DNA of 64,000 bases, taken from positions 62,001-126,000 of the forward strand of contig VWZL01000319.1 in the NCBI GenBank assembly GCA_013396915.1, given 5' to 3'. The notes beneath the pieces were generated by a model, which saw only the letters and a list, made by a program, of their open reading frames with translations, searched no databases and was not told the origin of the DNA. Shown here in pieces: positions 1 through 12,446 of the stretch; position 1 is the stretch's first letter, and each line of letters begins with the position of its first letter. The position numbers were made by a program, and so were the translations under genes. The DNA comes from Stercorarius parasiticus. Lineage: Eukaryota > Chordata > Aves > Charadriiformes > Stercorariidae.

Positions 1-3000
1 GCTTAAACTGCACGAATAGGGAAGAGCTGAACTCTGCTGTACCTGTCCTGCACTGATGAAGAGTCCACAGTGATGCAGTCAAGAACTATCCAAGAGAAGC
101 CTGTTAGGTCATTTGTGCAGCTGGCCAACACCCAATTTCTGTGATCCATGGCACTCTGATGTGGGAGATAATGTTGCCAACAAATTCCCGAGCAAATATG
201 TTGGCAGCTAAACAACAAACATTTAGTTTCACTGAATTCCCAGTTTGTAACTCTAACTAGTAAAAAAAGAAACGTACAGCCAGAGATTCAACTTTTTTCT
301 ATGCAACTGTGTTAAACTACTGTTTTTATCATGGTGCTTTGATGAATTTTTAGCCGTTGGTACTCCACGGTACTAACTAATACAATATTAAATAAATATG
401 CAAAGAAAGATGAATTTTTTATAAGCTATTTATATATTCTCAACCTTTTAAATCTACTATCAGTACACATTTTATTCACATTCATCCCTTCTAAAAGAGC
501 CCTGAGACAATTTCTGCTCATTTGTAAAGACATATACTCACTGAGTCATCTGTTGTGACTTCTTTTGAAGTAATGGTAGTGTTTCAAATTCTTTAGACCT
601 AGAATTACTCAGAAGATGATTAGATAAAAGTCCATGTCCCTCAAGGAGTTGTTGAAAGGCAGTGGGTTGGCAATTAACCCTCTCATTCCCAAACCTCCTC
701 TTTTATCTTGAAATGAAAACAATAAGACTATCCCCTACTTCACTGAATAACTCACTTATGTAGAGATATTCCTGGGACCTCCATGATCCCATAACACAAG
801 TGGTAGCAGTGTAAAACAGAAGTTTATCTCACCTCACTACATCTATGAGTTGTAAATACCTGTTTCTGGATATCTGTATCCTGCACTCCTCTTACAGTAC
901 TCAGTGGAGAGAACAGGCACCTACAGAACACTTTTATACAGCTGAATTAAAGAAGTTCAAGGAGAAAGACTGAGTACTAATCAGCTCTAAAATTTTAACT
1001 TGTTTTCTGCCTTTGCTTTGAACCTCTTCCTCTAATTCTCTCCTGCACAACTCTGCTATGTAAGGAATGAACCCTAAGAACTGTTGATATGGGTTGATTG
1101 ATGTCACTTAGCATCAGTAACCAGCTTTTTATTCCACAGTGAAAACATAACCATAGTCTGGAATTTATCTCATCCTGCAGCAGATGCTTAAATAGTAGGT
1201 AAGAGGGTTCAGTATAAATGTGTCTCTTTCTCCCCTTTTCTCTCCTGTATGGTCATACAAGACCATAGGGTGGCATGACACATTCCCAGATGTGAAAAAG
1301 TCTCATAAGGACTTATAAGCATGCATTTAGGAACAGTTCCTTTTTTCCTAGGTTTCTACAGTTAAACTTTATTTTGTTTCCTCTTTAGTGTCAAACTTCA
1401 TTTCCTAAGCAGGTTAATATTAACATGCTCTTTATGTAGTTTTTTGTATTGAAACATCTTTATTTAGGATGGGAAAAATCTAGACTAAGAAAGATAATGT
1501 TTTTGATGCTATTTTCTTATTTTGTTAAAGTTTTCTATCAAACTGGCAAGTTTTTGTGAGCAGTGTCCGACTGTCTTTTGCTATTTTAATAGTATTCATG
1601 CTTTTATTTACTAAAGGTTAAGTGTAATTTACAAAATCTTAAAGCCAGTGCAAGGAGTGTCTGAATGAGGAATATAGGCATGTATGCACACGAGTGCAAA
1701 TGTGACGAGGAAAATTAACTATAAAAATTCTCAAGACCTAAGGCCCATTCTTAAATTTAGAAAGTGTGTTCCATTTAGAGTAAAGAATGAGATGAATTGC
1801 AATACTTCAGAGATACAACAGAAATATTTGCTGGGAATTCTTACAAGTATCTTTCATATCTCTTACACTGAGATGCTTAATGTTAACTGAAATAAATCCC
1901 ACCCACTCTCTTCAGCTCCAAAGGAAGCACTATTTTAAATAAGCACTCATTTAATACCAGTCTTTAATTCATTCAGAAGTATGAAGCTCAGCTTGCATAG
2001 TCTTGTCTGCAAAAGATAATTACGAGGATGTGAATCACTATGTTTTCAGCTGAGTGAACCACCCAAACTAGTAAGCCTTTTAAGACATTCTCATGAGCAG
2101 GTTTTTAATATCTGAAGACAGTGAATAGATGTGTAGCATTTCAGTCAGATGAGCAAAACTGTTGCTCGTCATCAATGTGTTCCCCCCCCTCCATTAAGAA
2201 AACAACCTTGATCATCTGTTCCAGCCATGCTGAGTTTTTTATGAGACCAGAATGGGAAGAACAGTATTGACTAATGAGACTTTAAAATCCTTTCATGCTT
2301 TTCTGAACTTGTAAATACCTCAGTCAGCTATGACCCATCATTAATTAAATTAACTTCAGGCCTATCAGATAAATCCTGTCCGGTTTGTTTGTCCCTGAAA
2401 GAGCACTCTGTGCTGGACACTGGGAGCTGCGACATAGGAGTTTATGATCAGAGGGAAATTTTTACTAATTTTGGGCTGCTTTGTGTTAACAGAGTAGCAG
2501 AAGCAGAGCCCCAGATGGGACTTATTAGAGCCTCACAATACAGACATTCACATCAGACAGTCTCTTCCAGTGCAAATAACTAGTGCTGTTGTCAAGAATA
2601 TTTTCAACAGATTGCAGGAAATTAACTTCCTTTTATACTCTGCAAAGGTGGTTTCCTTACATGAGTGGTAAAGAGTTAGGCATGAGCTTTTCATGATATA
2701 CTTATTTTGTGAATTTATTAAGGTTTTCAGGGCTATTAATCTGCCTGTGTTCACAGGCAATAAGTTCACTATAAAAAAAAAACCAAAATAAAACCACCAA
2801 AAAACCCCAAGAAAGCAGCTTGTCAAGTTATGCCCCGAATACAATTCTGAGCTACCCATCTGCAGGAGCACCCTCACTACTGAAGTTAGGAAAAACCTAC
2901 TTTAATTTGTCTATATAGGTTGAAGGTTAGCAAGAGATAAACCTGACTGATTATAAATAATGGTTCACTAGAAAAGTGTCACAAACGTGTCATGACTACC

Positions 3001-6000
3001 ACAATAAGTCCTGGCCTAATTGCAAACCTGAGATTTTGTGCAGGAAAGAAAAATAGCAAGATAGGATTTATTACATATGGTATGTGTCTGAGAAATCCCC
3101 ACGAAAAAATGATCCACCAGTCCCCATTAATTGAATGAGGCCAGCTGGGCCAGCTGGTAAGGCATTTGCTATGGATAGATACAACCTGATTTCAGGTTCT
3201 TACTCTGACTAATCTAGAGAAGGAATTTGAAACCTTTGGACATGCACTATTCAGAATAGAGTTCTGCTCAGTTTCTTCCAGGAGAGCTCTTCAGTATCGT
3301 TTACATAATTAAATAATCACTGAGCAAGAAAGAAATAAGGGAGGGGTGTTTCAAAACTTGGTGATTAGCATGTGCAATCGGAGTGTGAGGGAAGCAGAGT
3401 AGACTTTCTCTGAGTTCAAATCTGTTTCCAGAGAACAAAACTGAACTGGAGTCTGCTGTGTTCCAGCTCGTGTCTATACCATCAGAAAGTTATTGCTTTT
3501 GCTTTTCATTATGCTTCATCAACCTGAAACTTTTTGACAAAGTATTTCTTAAATAAATTCCTTACTTGTTTGACTCCCAAGCAACCTTAAGCACTCAAAA
3601 GTATTAAAGTATGCTTTAACTCAGTGCTTGGGATTCTGCCAAGGAGACTGGTGTTCCAAAGATGTGTACTATTTTTATTTATTGCTGTATAATGCATGCT
3701 TTATGATTTTGTGCTGCATGCATCGTATCTGGAGCACTTCCCCAGACATTGTGAAAGATTCTTGGGAATATTTATGAATAAATATTCACTGCCAAATGAA
3801 AATATGATAGAGGTGGTGCTTGAGCACTAGACCGCTGATCCCCACACTGCCTTATCGCTACCTTAGTCCTTGACTGTTTTAGATCCTTCCAACTAGCTGT
3901 TTCCTACAGACATCATGTAGAGATGGAGCAAGCACTAAGCAGTGTGTCTGTGAGCTTGCCTGTATCATTCAATGGTACGTGCATCAATTGCTGTCTCTCC
4001 TTTAATCAATATAACTGAAAGTATCCCTCATGCAATGACTGTTATAAAGCAGTCTTCTTTGAAGATGTATATTGGTTAAATTGGTGGAGATTTATGAAAA
4101 ACAATACTGACAGCAAGAACAGTTATTAAAGATTGGACATAAGAGGCCTCAATCCTAGAGAAAAAGCCAGAAGACTCATCTTTTGGTATTTAATCATCTC
4201 TATTAGCATATGTTTTCATTGCTTCTCAATGCAGGCTTTGTTTAGAAACGTACTAAGTTCTTTTTAAAGATCTCTTACGTGCTTTAGCACAATAGTTCAT
4301 TTTTCAGTCAGTCTTTCTACTTTTCTTTTGGGGGGGTTCTCTAATTATAGAATCAGTCCTTGAATTTTTGTGATCTTTGTGAGTATGGTGAGGACATTGC
4401 TTGAATCAGTTTTAGAGTTCTCTTGATGATATTAAAGAGTTCATTTAAATCACTGGTCAATGTAAGATGGATTTAGCTCTAAGTTTTCAATGATGTCTAT
4501 TCAGAAGCATTTGCACACCATAGCGTGTCGTCTGTCAGCAAGGTCCCAATCTATCTGAACAAGAATAAAATTATTTCTTAAATTAAAGCAAAGCATATAT
4601 GTAGCTATCAAGCCATATTGTCTTAGAACCCCAAGGAGATGTTACTGAGATCAGGCTGTTTTTTCAGGCTGAAGTATCTGTACTAGAACAGAAATAAACA
4701 CTTTTACACTGGAAGAGTTCTTAGAGCTGGGTAATTTACTGTTCACATACTATTTACCCATCACAAGGAGGTTAGAGAGTTCAGACTATTAGTACTTGTT
4801 TCTATGAAAGATTTAACAGAAGGAAGAGACTGCAAGTAGAAGGCTTATTTTCCTTGGCTTAGAAGCCAAGTGTAGTCATTTTTGCTTGATCTTTCTCTAA
4901 CATACTTGTAAATGTTTTAATTTGAGTCTGATTATGAGACAGAGAACATCACAGCCCCTACTTCATCCCTGACTTTGGGCAAACCCCCAAGCTATTTGAA
5001 AATATTTAACATGCAAGTTTCAAACACACCCAAAAGGTTTGCCTGAAGAATACATATCGGGTCTCTGTCAGGTTTTTCTATGTCTTTGCACTGCTGCAGT
5101 AGTTCCTTACCTAGATGCCTCAGATTTTCCCCTTTGTAAAGATGTTGACAATGTAAAATCAAAATACCTTTTCCTGTGCAACTAGTTTCCTCTTGTTAGG
5201 AATGTTATATGAGACACTGGAGATACACAAGGAGGTGTGGTGCTATAATCTGACAACTTCCATAAAATGGGAACAATCGGGGGAGGGGGGGCTTAATTGC
5301 TAATGCCAATTAAAATAACCGCAAAGCAGCTCTGTTTTGCATCGGAAGTGAAACCAGACCAAGAGATAATCAGAATGCAAGGGTGACTTAAATTTGCACA
5401 AGCACACAGATGCTCCACAGAGCTGCTTTAGCAGAGTTATGATGCACTTCAGGAGCTTTCTTAGCTGTTTTTCTGGAGGTGAAATACATTGATGGTATTT
5501 TTCTAAACTATAATTGCTGCAGCTATCTTCTGCAAATTGCAAACACTTTTTAAAAACTTCTGTTATACAGAGTTTATTTCAACACTCCATGTGGGTAGTC
5601 TATTCAATGGCCTGTAGAACATTCAGATACTAAATAGTAGAAAGTGGACGGCTTTTACATGTAATTTCCTAGACTGAAATCTGGACCTTCAGATGCATTT
5701 ACATTCAACTCGAAATCTTGGTGACTGAGCTCTGATTTCTCATCAGCTTTTGTTTGCAGCCATAGAGATGGAAGAGCATTGGGATGGCCTGTGTTCTCTA
5801 ATTTCCCAGATTTTGTCATACAGGAGTGCATTTTCACAGGGATAAAATAATAGAGTAAGGAAATATTTTAAAGCGCTGCATACCCACTAGGATACCAAGG
5901 CAGGTTCACTTATTTTGCATCCACACATTTAACTCAGTCACATTTTCAGCAGAACAGACCATTCTGACACAGGAGAGATTTTTGTGGTTTTGGTTTTTAG

Positions 6001-7534
6001 CTTTTTTGGATGGTGGTTAGAACAGTGGTCTGGGAAGACACAGTTGTACAGGCAAACCTCCTTAGGTTCAATTATGCCTAAAATTCTGAGCAAATGCTCT
6101 GATTAGAACATTATTCTGTAGAAGATGGGTACTCCAGCTCGGTTTTGAGCTAGTGTCATGTGGTAGGGACACTCTGCATGTACATAGTCAGTTGAGTACT
6201 TTATGGAGTCTAGACCTAGGGATACCCTTTTTTCTGGATCCTAAAAGGGCTTTGGCAGAATGAAGGTGTCTTGACACTCAGCTGAGATAAACTGACAGTG
6301 CTTCCAAAGATGTGTGGTATCAGTACTTCATATCCTTAAGGGAACTTGTGCCAATAGCTTTATGAAACTCACGCATAAAATCAGAATTATTTTCTGGCAC
6401 AGTGCTATACTTAGGCTTCCAAGCTGAGTTTAAGGTGCATACTAAGCACTTGCCTTCTCTCTCTTGAAACATGGATATTTCTGCACAGTTAAATGAAAAA
6501 GAGTCAGAAGGGAATTCAAGGACTAGATGTGAAAAAGTTCAGGGAAGGGCTGCAACCCCATCTCTCACATGTTGTCTTTGGCAGTTGGTTCTCAGTTACG
6601 TACATTCTGGTGTGAAGCCATAAATAGGGATTTATCCTTTTAATTTTGTCCATTCAGTACCTGAATCCTGAAATAACACTGTAACAGCAACTACCTTATT
6701 ACACTAAGATTCTGTTGGCTTGGAGTTTATATAATATGAGGTAAGTTTGTACTGACATTTGTTCACGCACTTTGGTGTATTACTAGACTTTTTCAACTCC
6801 TTCTTGTATCATAAGTAATATTATTTTAACTGTATGCCCAGGAAAATGATTATAGTATAATAAGAAAGTATTTATGCTTCAAGTCATTCATTCACTGAAA
6901 GTAAACATCGTGTTTAATAATTAGACTTTGCATGGTTTGCATGAGTTTCTATCAGCAGTACTTTAGAAGAAGAATTTGCTTTCTTATTCAGTGATTTTAT
7001 ACCTTCAGTAAAAGTTAATCTATAAAGTATAAAATTAATGTGTTTACTCTAAAGGTAATGTACTTATTTACGGGTATTCCTGTAAAGTTCATGACCATGA
7101 CATTCATCATTTTATCTCTTTGAATTGATTATTTATGCTGTAGCTGAAAGAAAAGTAACTTAGTGAGACTATAATATTCTTAGAACTCAAACTATACCAA
7201 ACACCAATGTGTTTTATTTTCACGTGAAACATGTTTACCTTTTGATGCAGCCAAATATTCATGATAACATTCTAGCATATTCCAAAATGATTGCCTGAGG
7301 TTTTCACTGTTGAAAACTGACAAGTTATCTGAGGACCTAGAGTCTGTGCACTGTTCCATCAGCACTTGCAAATTAATTGAGAAAGGCTGGTTACAGATTT
7401 GTGTTTTGCATGTGGAATTTAAGTATGTCAAAAAGCACAATAAAAGAAGATCATGAAACCTTGTATTTGTTATTAAACACTTTATGGTTTTCTGTAAACT
7501 GCACTTGAATGGATCAACAATACAGTTCACAGAG
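1..7534. other. AT-rich non-coding DNA, no gene seen
   Basis: No reading frame here looks coding. The longest openings (about 60-110 codons, for example on the minus strand at 2548-2877 and 5300-5542) have no recognisable motif and no neighbouring exon-like frame. The DNA is AT-rich with short homopolymers, such as an A-run near 2776 and a G-rich run at 5279-5291. A 9-bp unit is repeated twice at 3141-3159. It could be intergenic or deep intronic; the sequence alone cannot tell these apart. Confidence 0.7.
6011..6120 (+). repeat. Possible old tRNA-derived SINE (MIR/AmnSINE-like) remnant
   Basis: The stretch starts with a block resembling a Pol III A box (tggttagaacagtgg, from 6013). About 35 bases later comes a B-box-like block (ggttcaatta at 6065-6074). 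That order and spacing fits the tRNA-derived head of amniote SINEs. The rest is too diverged to assign to a family, and a chance match is quite possible. No flanking duplication is visible. Confidence 0.22.
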
Positions 7535-7692
7535 CGAATCACAGAATGATAGGGGTTGGAAGGGACCTCTGGAGATCATCTAGTCCAATCCCCCTGCCAG
7601 AGCAGGTTCACCTACAGCAGGTTGCACAGGAATGAGTCCAGGTGGGTTTTGAATGTCTCCAGAGACATTCTTTCCAATCTCTGTCAACTCCA
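7535..7692 (-). mobile_element. CR1 retrotransposon fragment (3' end)
   Basis: On the minus strand this is the 3'-terminal part of a CR1 LINE. On the plus strand it begins with the inverted tail (gaatcacagaatgat), then the family's 'ggggttggaagggacctctggagatcat...' block, then a run matching the end of ORF2 (tgggttttgaatgtctccag). Only the last roughly 160 bases of the element are present, as expected from the 5' truncation usual for CR1. An internal deletion is likely near 7665, where the usual text about 'bad repeats' of the family (end of ORF2) is skipped. No coding capacity remains. The tail units differ from the perfect repeats of the younger copies elsewhere in the window, so this is an intermediate-age copy. 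Confidence 0.9.
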
Positions 7693-10600
7693 AATCCATG
7701 TCATGGTAGGATTGTAATATATGTATATAAGGTTCAAAAGAAACTCTCAGATCAGTCAAGGAATTGCACTTAACTCTCCCCAGGAGCTAAATATCAGGAC
7801 TTGAATGTATAACAAATACACTGTCGAGGCAAAGCCAAAGCAAAGACATGTTTTACATCTGTCCTTGAAAGTTACAACTCTCATATTCTTTTAGGCCTCC
7901 GAATGGAACAATTTGGAATTAATGGTAAAGCAGAAAAATTATCTGCCAATATATGACAGATTTTTTTATGACAATAGTTGAAATCAGTTCCCTAACTCAA
8001 CTGTTGCAAAAGGCACATTGTGTTAGACATCACCTGTGAGATAAATAACACTCTAAATGGCCTGGACCAGTTTTCACATGAAAATGCACTCAGTACTCAT
8101 TGTGGTATTCAGAACATTATGATTGATTCAGATGTCTATTTACCCCATGGAAATGGTGACAGCTAGGCTCTTCTAGAGAATTAAAATGCCCTTCAATATT
8201 CCAATACATTTCTAACTAAAAGCCAATCTGACTTTAGTAAGAATCCTTGTTACAAGACAGAAAAACTTGACACATTCTGTTTCATTTAAATTTTTGATGT
8301 TATTTCAAGAAACGATGACTGTGGTGCATGAACAATATTAAATCACAAAGAAATTCACTCAATGTATTAATTAAAAGAATAAAGAACGTTTACAACATTC
8401 ATGAAAGAAGAGACAGCAGTAGATAAAGACAACCTCTATTACTGAAAATGTTAACTCAGAGTATATTGAGAACTAGCCCCAAACTATAAATGAAAGAAAG
8501 TGCTGAAGGGTGATGCTTTCAGATAGGTACAATAGTACAGAAGAAGAGTTATTAATCAGCCTTAATATATTTAATATTTAAAGCCTTTATGGATGATCTA
8601 GAAAGACACTAAATATCATGCCATGAAAATAGTGGATGATAAAAATTTGCAAACTTTATTAAAAATACCAAAGGAGTGACCGGGGGAAAAAATTGGAAAT
8701 AACAAACAATGAAAAAAAAGAGACCTGAAATTGTTCTTCAGATATTCAGTGTCTGTCTGAAGCTTTTGGGTGGACTTGACTGGCAATGGCCTTTGAATGG
8801 CACCTTTCACAGCTCTGTTCTGACACAAATTAAAAGAAATGACCATATATTCAGGTAAAATGTGAATCTGTCAGAAGATGCAATGGACACTATCTAAATG
8901 GTCTTCCAAACACTGCATTTTGTCTCTAATGCTCAAGGCATGTTCAATAAACTCTATAGGATGTTCTGAAACCATCTTGTTAGTTATTTTGCTTTGATTA
9001 AACATTGTCAAATAGGACTGCTTAGATTGGTACAGAGTCTTTGAAGGTAAGTGGATACAAACAAAAGAAGTGGAAAATGAGTAGGAAGCAATTAAATGAA
9101 AATTTATAAAAACTAGCCTTTAACAGCATGTAGGTAAATTGACTTTTGAGGCACCAGAAAGTTGGAAGCTAATTAACAATAATAATTATTAAAGAACTGT
9201 AGTTTCTTCATGAGTTGCTCATCTTTAAAGAATAACAATAATTTAAAATCTAACAGTGCGTAATAATTATAATTAATTGCAACTCTATAACAGTATAAGC
9301 GGGTTTTAGGGTAAGTAAAAGAGTTATTTCTTAAATGCTTGTGATTGTTTTTGTAACATTCTTGCTACAGAATGTTTTACAATTTGATCTTAATACCTTA
9401 CTCCGTGCATTGCATGGTTGATCATTTGTTTGCACTTTCTCTAAAATCAATAGAGTTCCTTAAAAATGCCAAGATCCATCTATGCAGAACTGATTAGAAG
9501 GGCAGGCCTTACCTTACAGGTAATTAAACATACATGGCAATTTTTAAATTTTATTTTACTTCCATTTAAGTCAACAACAGCAGTAGAGGACCTCTTGTTA
9601 TATTTACAAAGTATTTATTTCAGACAAATTAAATTAAAACATTCTTTCCTCTCATTTAAATTAAATCTGAATATTAAAATAATTTCACTGCAGACTCTAT
9701 CCAAATGAATACTAAATCCAGAATTTGGTCTAACAAGGAAATATAGTCATAATAAACTCAAACACACATGGCAAATAACCAGGCTTCAGATGCCATTTAA
9801 ATAACATTTTGTTTATGAATGGTAAAGGAACTACATTTGAGATTTCCACTAGTTACCTTCCTCAGATGTTTACCAAATGAACATACGGAATAAGTGTTAC
9901 TGAAAACCTCTAGCCTGCCAAGAAAACTGAATGAATTAAGACTTGGTTAAGGATCAGCACTTTTAATTAGGTTTGTTTGGGTTTTTTTGGGCAGACTGAA
10001 GCTATTAGGCTTTATATTTACCAGTGTAGCTACCACATATGGTCACTGTTAGTCTGCATACTAAATCTCTCTGTAAAATTTTTGTGGAAAAAAATTAGCT
10101 GTATTTACACAGAAAACATATCTGTAAACAATAAAACTTCTGTCTCACTAGCTTTTTCTTCTGTCCTTCTGAGAGATGTCCAAAGGCATCCATTCATTGA
10201 ATGGCCTTGAAAATTTCAGTTAAAGGAGGAAGGCTTTGCTTAGGTATCTGATAAAGGTGCAAGTGTATGTGTAGAAATGGTAGACTTGACAGTGAATAGA
10301 CTACAGTTGGTGTCGTATCATTATTTCCTTTCATTCTCAGTGACAAACTGCTATTTATTTTTTTCTTGGTGTATATAACCCAGAAATAGGCAAAAGATTT
10401 CTATTGTGGTTTTCCCCTATACATGCTCTTGTACTGAACATTTTATGCCAGCATCAAGTAAGTTTTTAAATGTGTCATGAATTGTTGAAAACCTGATTTA
10501 TAATGAAAAGTGATACATTTTTACCCGTAGCAGCGTGCTACCTTGGATCCTTTTAAACCTCTTATGGTTAAAGCAGCTTTTGAATTATTTTTATTGCATA

Positions 10601-10799
10601 AAAAAATATCAAAAGTGTCTAATCCTTCGGTTATTGCCCAACTAAACCAGATTCAAGATCTTGATTCTTCACTGCTTACACCTTATTTTGTCATCTGTTA
10701 CTATATGAAGCAGATAAGGAATATAATCTTTGCGATCATCTCTTTACAAAGTGTGATAATCCAAGAGTCCCAGAATCTGTTCAGCCGGAAAGAATTTTT
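7693..10799. other. AT-rich non-coding DNA, no gene seen
   Basis: Nothing coding is recognised. The segment 9170-9280 is dense in TAAT/ATTA cores, the kind of text often bound by homeodomain proteins, but such text is also expected by chance in AT-rich DNA. The frames at 9466-9708 and 10543-10815 on the plus strand have no recognisable domain. Confidence 0.65.
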
Positions 10800-11260
10800 C
10801 ATACTCAAGGTTTAATGTAAGCTTGCATCTCAGTCTGCAGCCTGGGAGGGCGCTGCATACTGCTCTTACATCTGTCTTAAGGCTCGCTGCAGCCAGAGAC
10901 TGGACTGGTGATGGTGTAAACTGTTGCCTTTCAGCTGAGACAGCTGTATGATTCAGAGAATACCACTGCTTTCTAGCTCACTGCAAAGGCAGAGGTTAGC
11001 TCGGTTCACTTGAGATTTAACAAGGCAGTTTAGCTTTCCATGGGAATGGGAGCGAACCACTTAGGCATGCAATGGCAGGCTTGGCTGAGAAGTAGTAATT
11101 AACAGATGTTTGCATTGATTCTGTGACAAATGAAAAGAGTAGCTTGGGCACCTCAGCTCCTGTCATGAAAGTACTCGCAATCCCTCCATTACCCTGTGCT
11201 GTTGACGTTGTAATATTTTAGAGATGTTTTTAGAATAAATTAGCCAGTAGAAATAAAAGT
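10800..11260. promoter_or_regulatory. Candidate conserved non-coding element
   Basis: This stretch has more even base composition than its surroundings, few homopolymers, no repeat signature and no open frame. It holds clustered short motifs of the kind found in enhancers: an octamer-like TTTGCAT followed by TGATT (near 11110) and a TAATTAAC block (near 11096). What I see is only composition and motif density. That it is conserved or regulatory is inference, and it could equally be ordinary unique DNA. Confidence 0.22.
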
Positions 11261-11692
11261 GGCATACCAGTCATGGTTTTCACGGGTGGGTGTAAAAGGT
11301 TTTGGGTTCAGCTTTTCAGAAGGACTAAATTGCACAAAGGAAGCATGTTCTCACGCCTACTCTGAAATGGCTTGAAGGGATTAAGCTAAACAACTGGAAG
11401 TGTCATAAACCTGTTCCTTTACATGAGCATTCTCTGTCTTCAGTTCCTTTACCTGTAACCCTTTTCCTTTGCAAAATACTGATTCAGAATTGTTCTCTGC
11501 AATGCAACACTGCTGTAGCTTTATTGGGTTCACAGGACTTGTTCCAGGTTTGCTCTGTGGTAAAGGTCTGCACAATTTTCCTCCTTTCCTTGTTTCTGCT
11601 TTTGTACCACATTGGTTCCTCAGACACTCTGAACAAGGATTAATCTCTATCTCATAACAGAGTACCACAGTTACTTCCATTATGGGAAGTAC

Positions 11693-12446
11693 TTCCATTT
11701 GGGTCACAACAACCCCATGCAGCACTACAGGCTTGGGGAAGAGTGGCCGGAGAGCTGCATGGCAGAAAAGGACCTGGAGGGGTTGGTCGACAGCTGTCTG
11801 AATATGAGCCAGCAGTATGCCCAGGTGGCCAAGGAGGCCAACAGCATCCTGACCTGTATCAGGAACAGTGTGGTGAGTAGGACTAGGGAAGTGATTGTCC
11901 CCCTGTACTTGGCACTGGTGAGGCCCCACCTTGAGTATTGTGTCCAGTTTTGAGCCCCTCACTACAAGAAAGACATTGAGGTGCTGGAGCGGGTCCAGAG
12001 AAAGGCAATGAAGTTTGTGAGGGGTCTGGAGCACAAGTCATGAGGAGCTACTGAGGGAACTGGGTTTGTTTAGCCTGGAGAAAAGGAGGCTCAGGGGAGA
12101 CCTTGATGCTCTCTACAACTCTCTCAACGGAGGTTGTAGAGAGGTGGGGGTCAGTCTCTTCTCCCAAGTAACAGGGGATAGGACAAGAGGAAATGGCCTC
12201 CAGTTGCACCAGAGGAGGTTTAGATTGGATATTAGGAAAATTTTTTTACACTGAAAAGGTTATTAAGCATTGGGGCAGGCTGCCCAGGGAAGTGGTTGAG
12301 GCACCTCCCTGGAGATATTTAAAAGAAGGGTAGACATACTGCTTAGACATATGGTATAGCGATGTTTTTTGTCAGTGTTAGGTTGATGGTTGGACTTGAT
12401 GGTCTGAAAGGTCCCTTCCAACCTAGGCAATTCTATGATTCTATGG
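11693..12446 (+). mobile_element. CR1 retrotransposon, 5'-truncated, with dead ORF2 C-terminus
   Basis: This plus-strand CR1 copy is about 750 bp long. It begins inside ORF2 and ends with the tail ATTCTATGATTCTATGG. From about 11699 it encodes the region C-terminal to the reverse transcriptase catalytic core, with the family text '[10 protein letters not shown]', '[18 protein letters not shown]' and '[20 protein letters not shown]'. A TGA then replaces the expected tryptophan codon at about 11951. A small deletion near 12040 (aagtcatgagg, where family members read aagtcctatgagg) shifts the frame. The frame resumes at 12066-12254 with '[11 protein letters not shown]' and '[10 protein letters not shown]'. 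A 217-codon opening on the other strand (11381-12034) is only its antisense. The element cannot move. In a bird genome it is a fixed fossil. Confidence 0.96.

Noticed and set aside
4905..5000. Text resembling the conserved part of a MIR element (ccctgactttgggcaaac)
   Set aside because: Only one short block matches; no A/B boxes or flanking MIR text.
5279..5291. G-rich run as possible G-quadruplex
   Set aside because: Only one short run with one interruption; too few separate G-tracts for a convincing quadruplex.
11381..12034. The longest open frame in the window, 217 codons on the minus strand
   Set aside because: More than half of it is the antisense of the CR1 copy at 11693-12446 and it runs on into unique DNA; no motif of its own.
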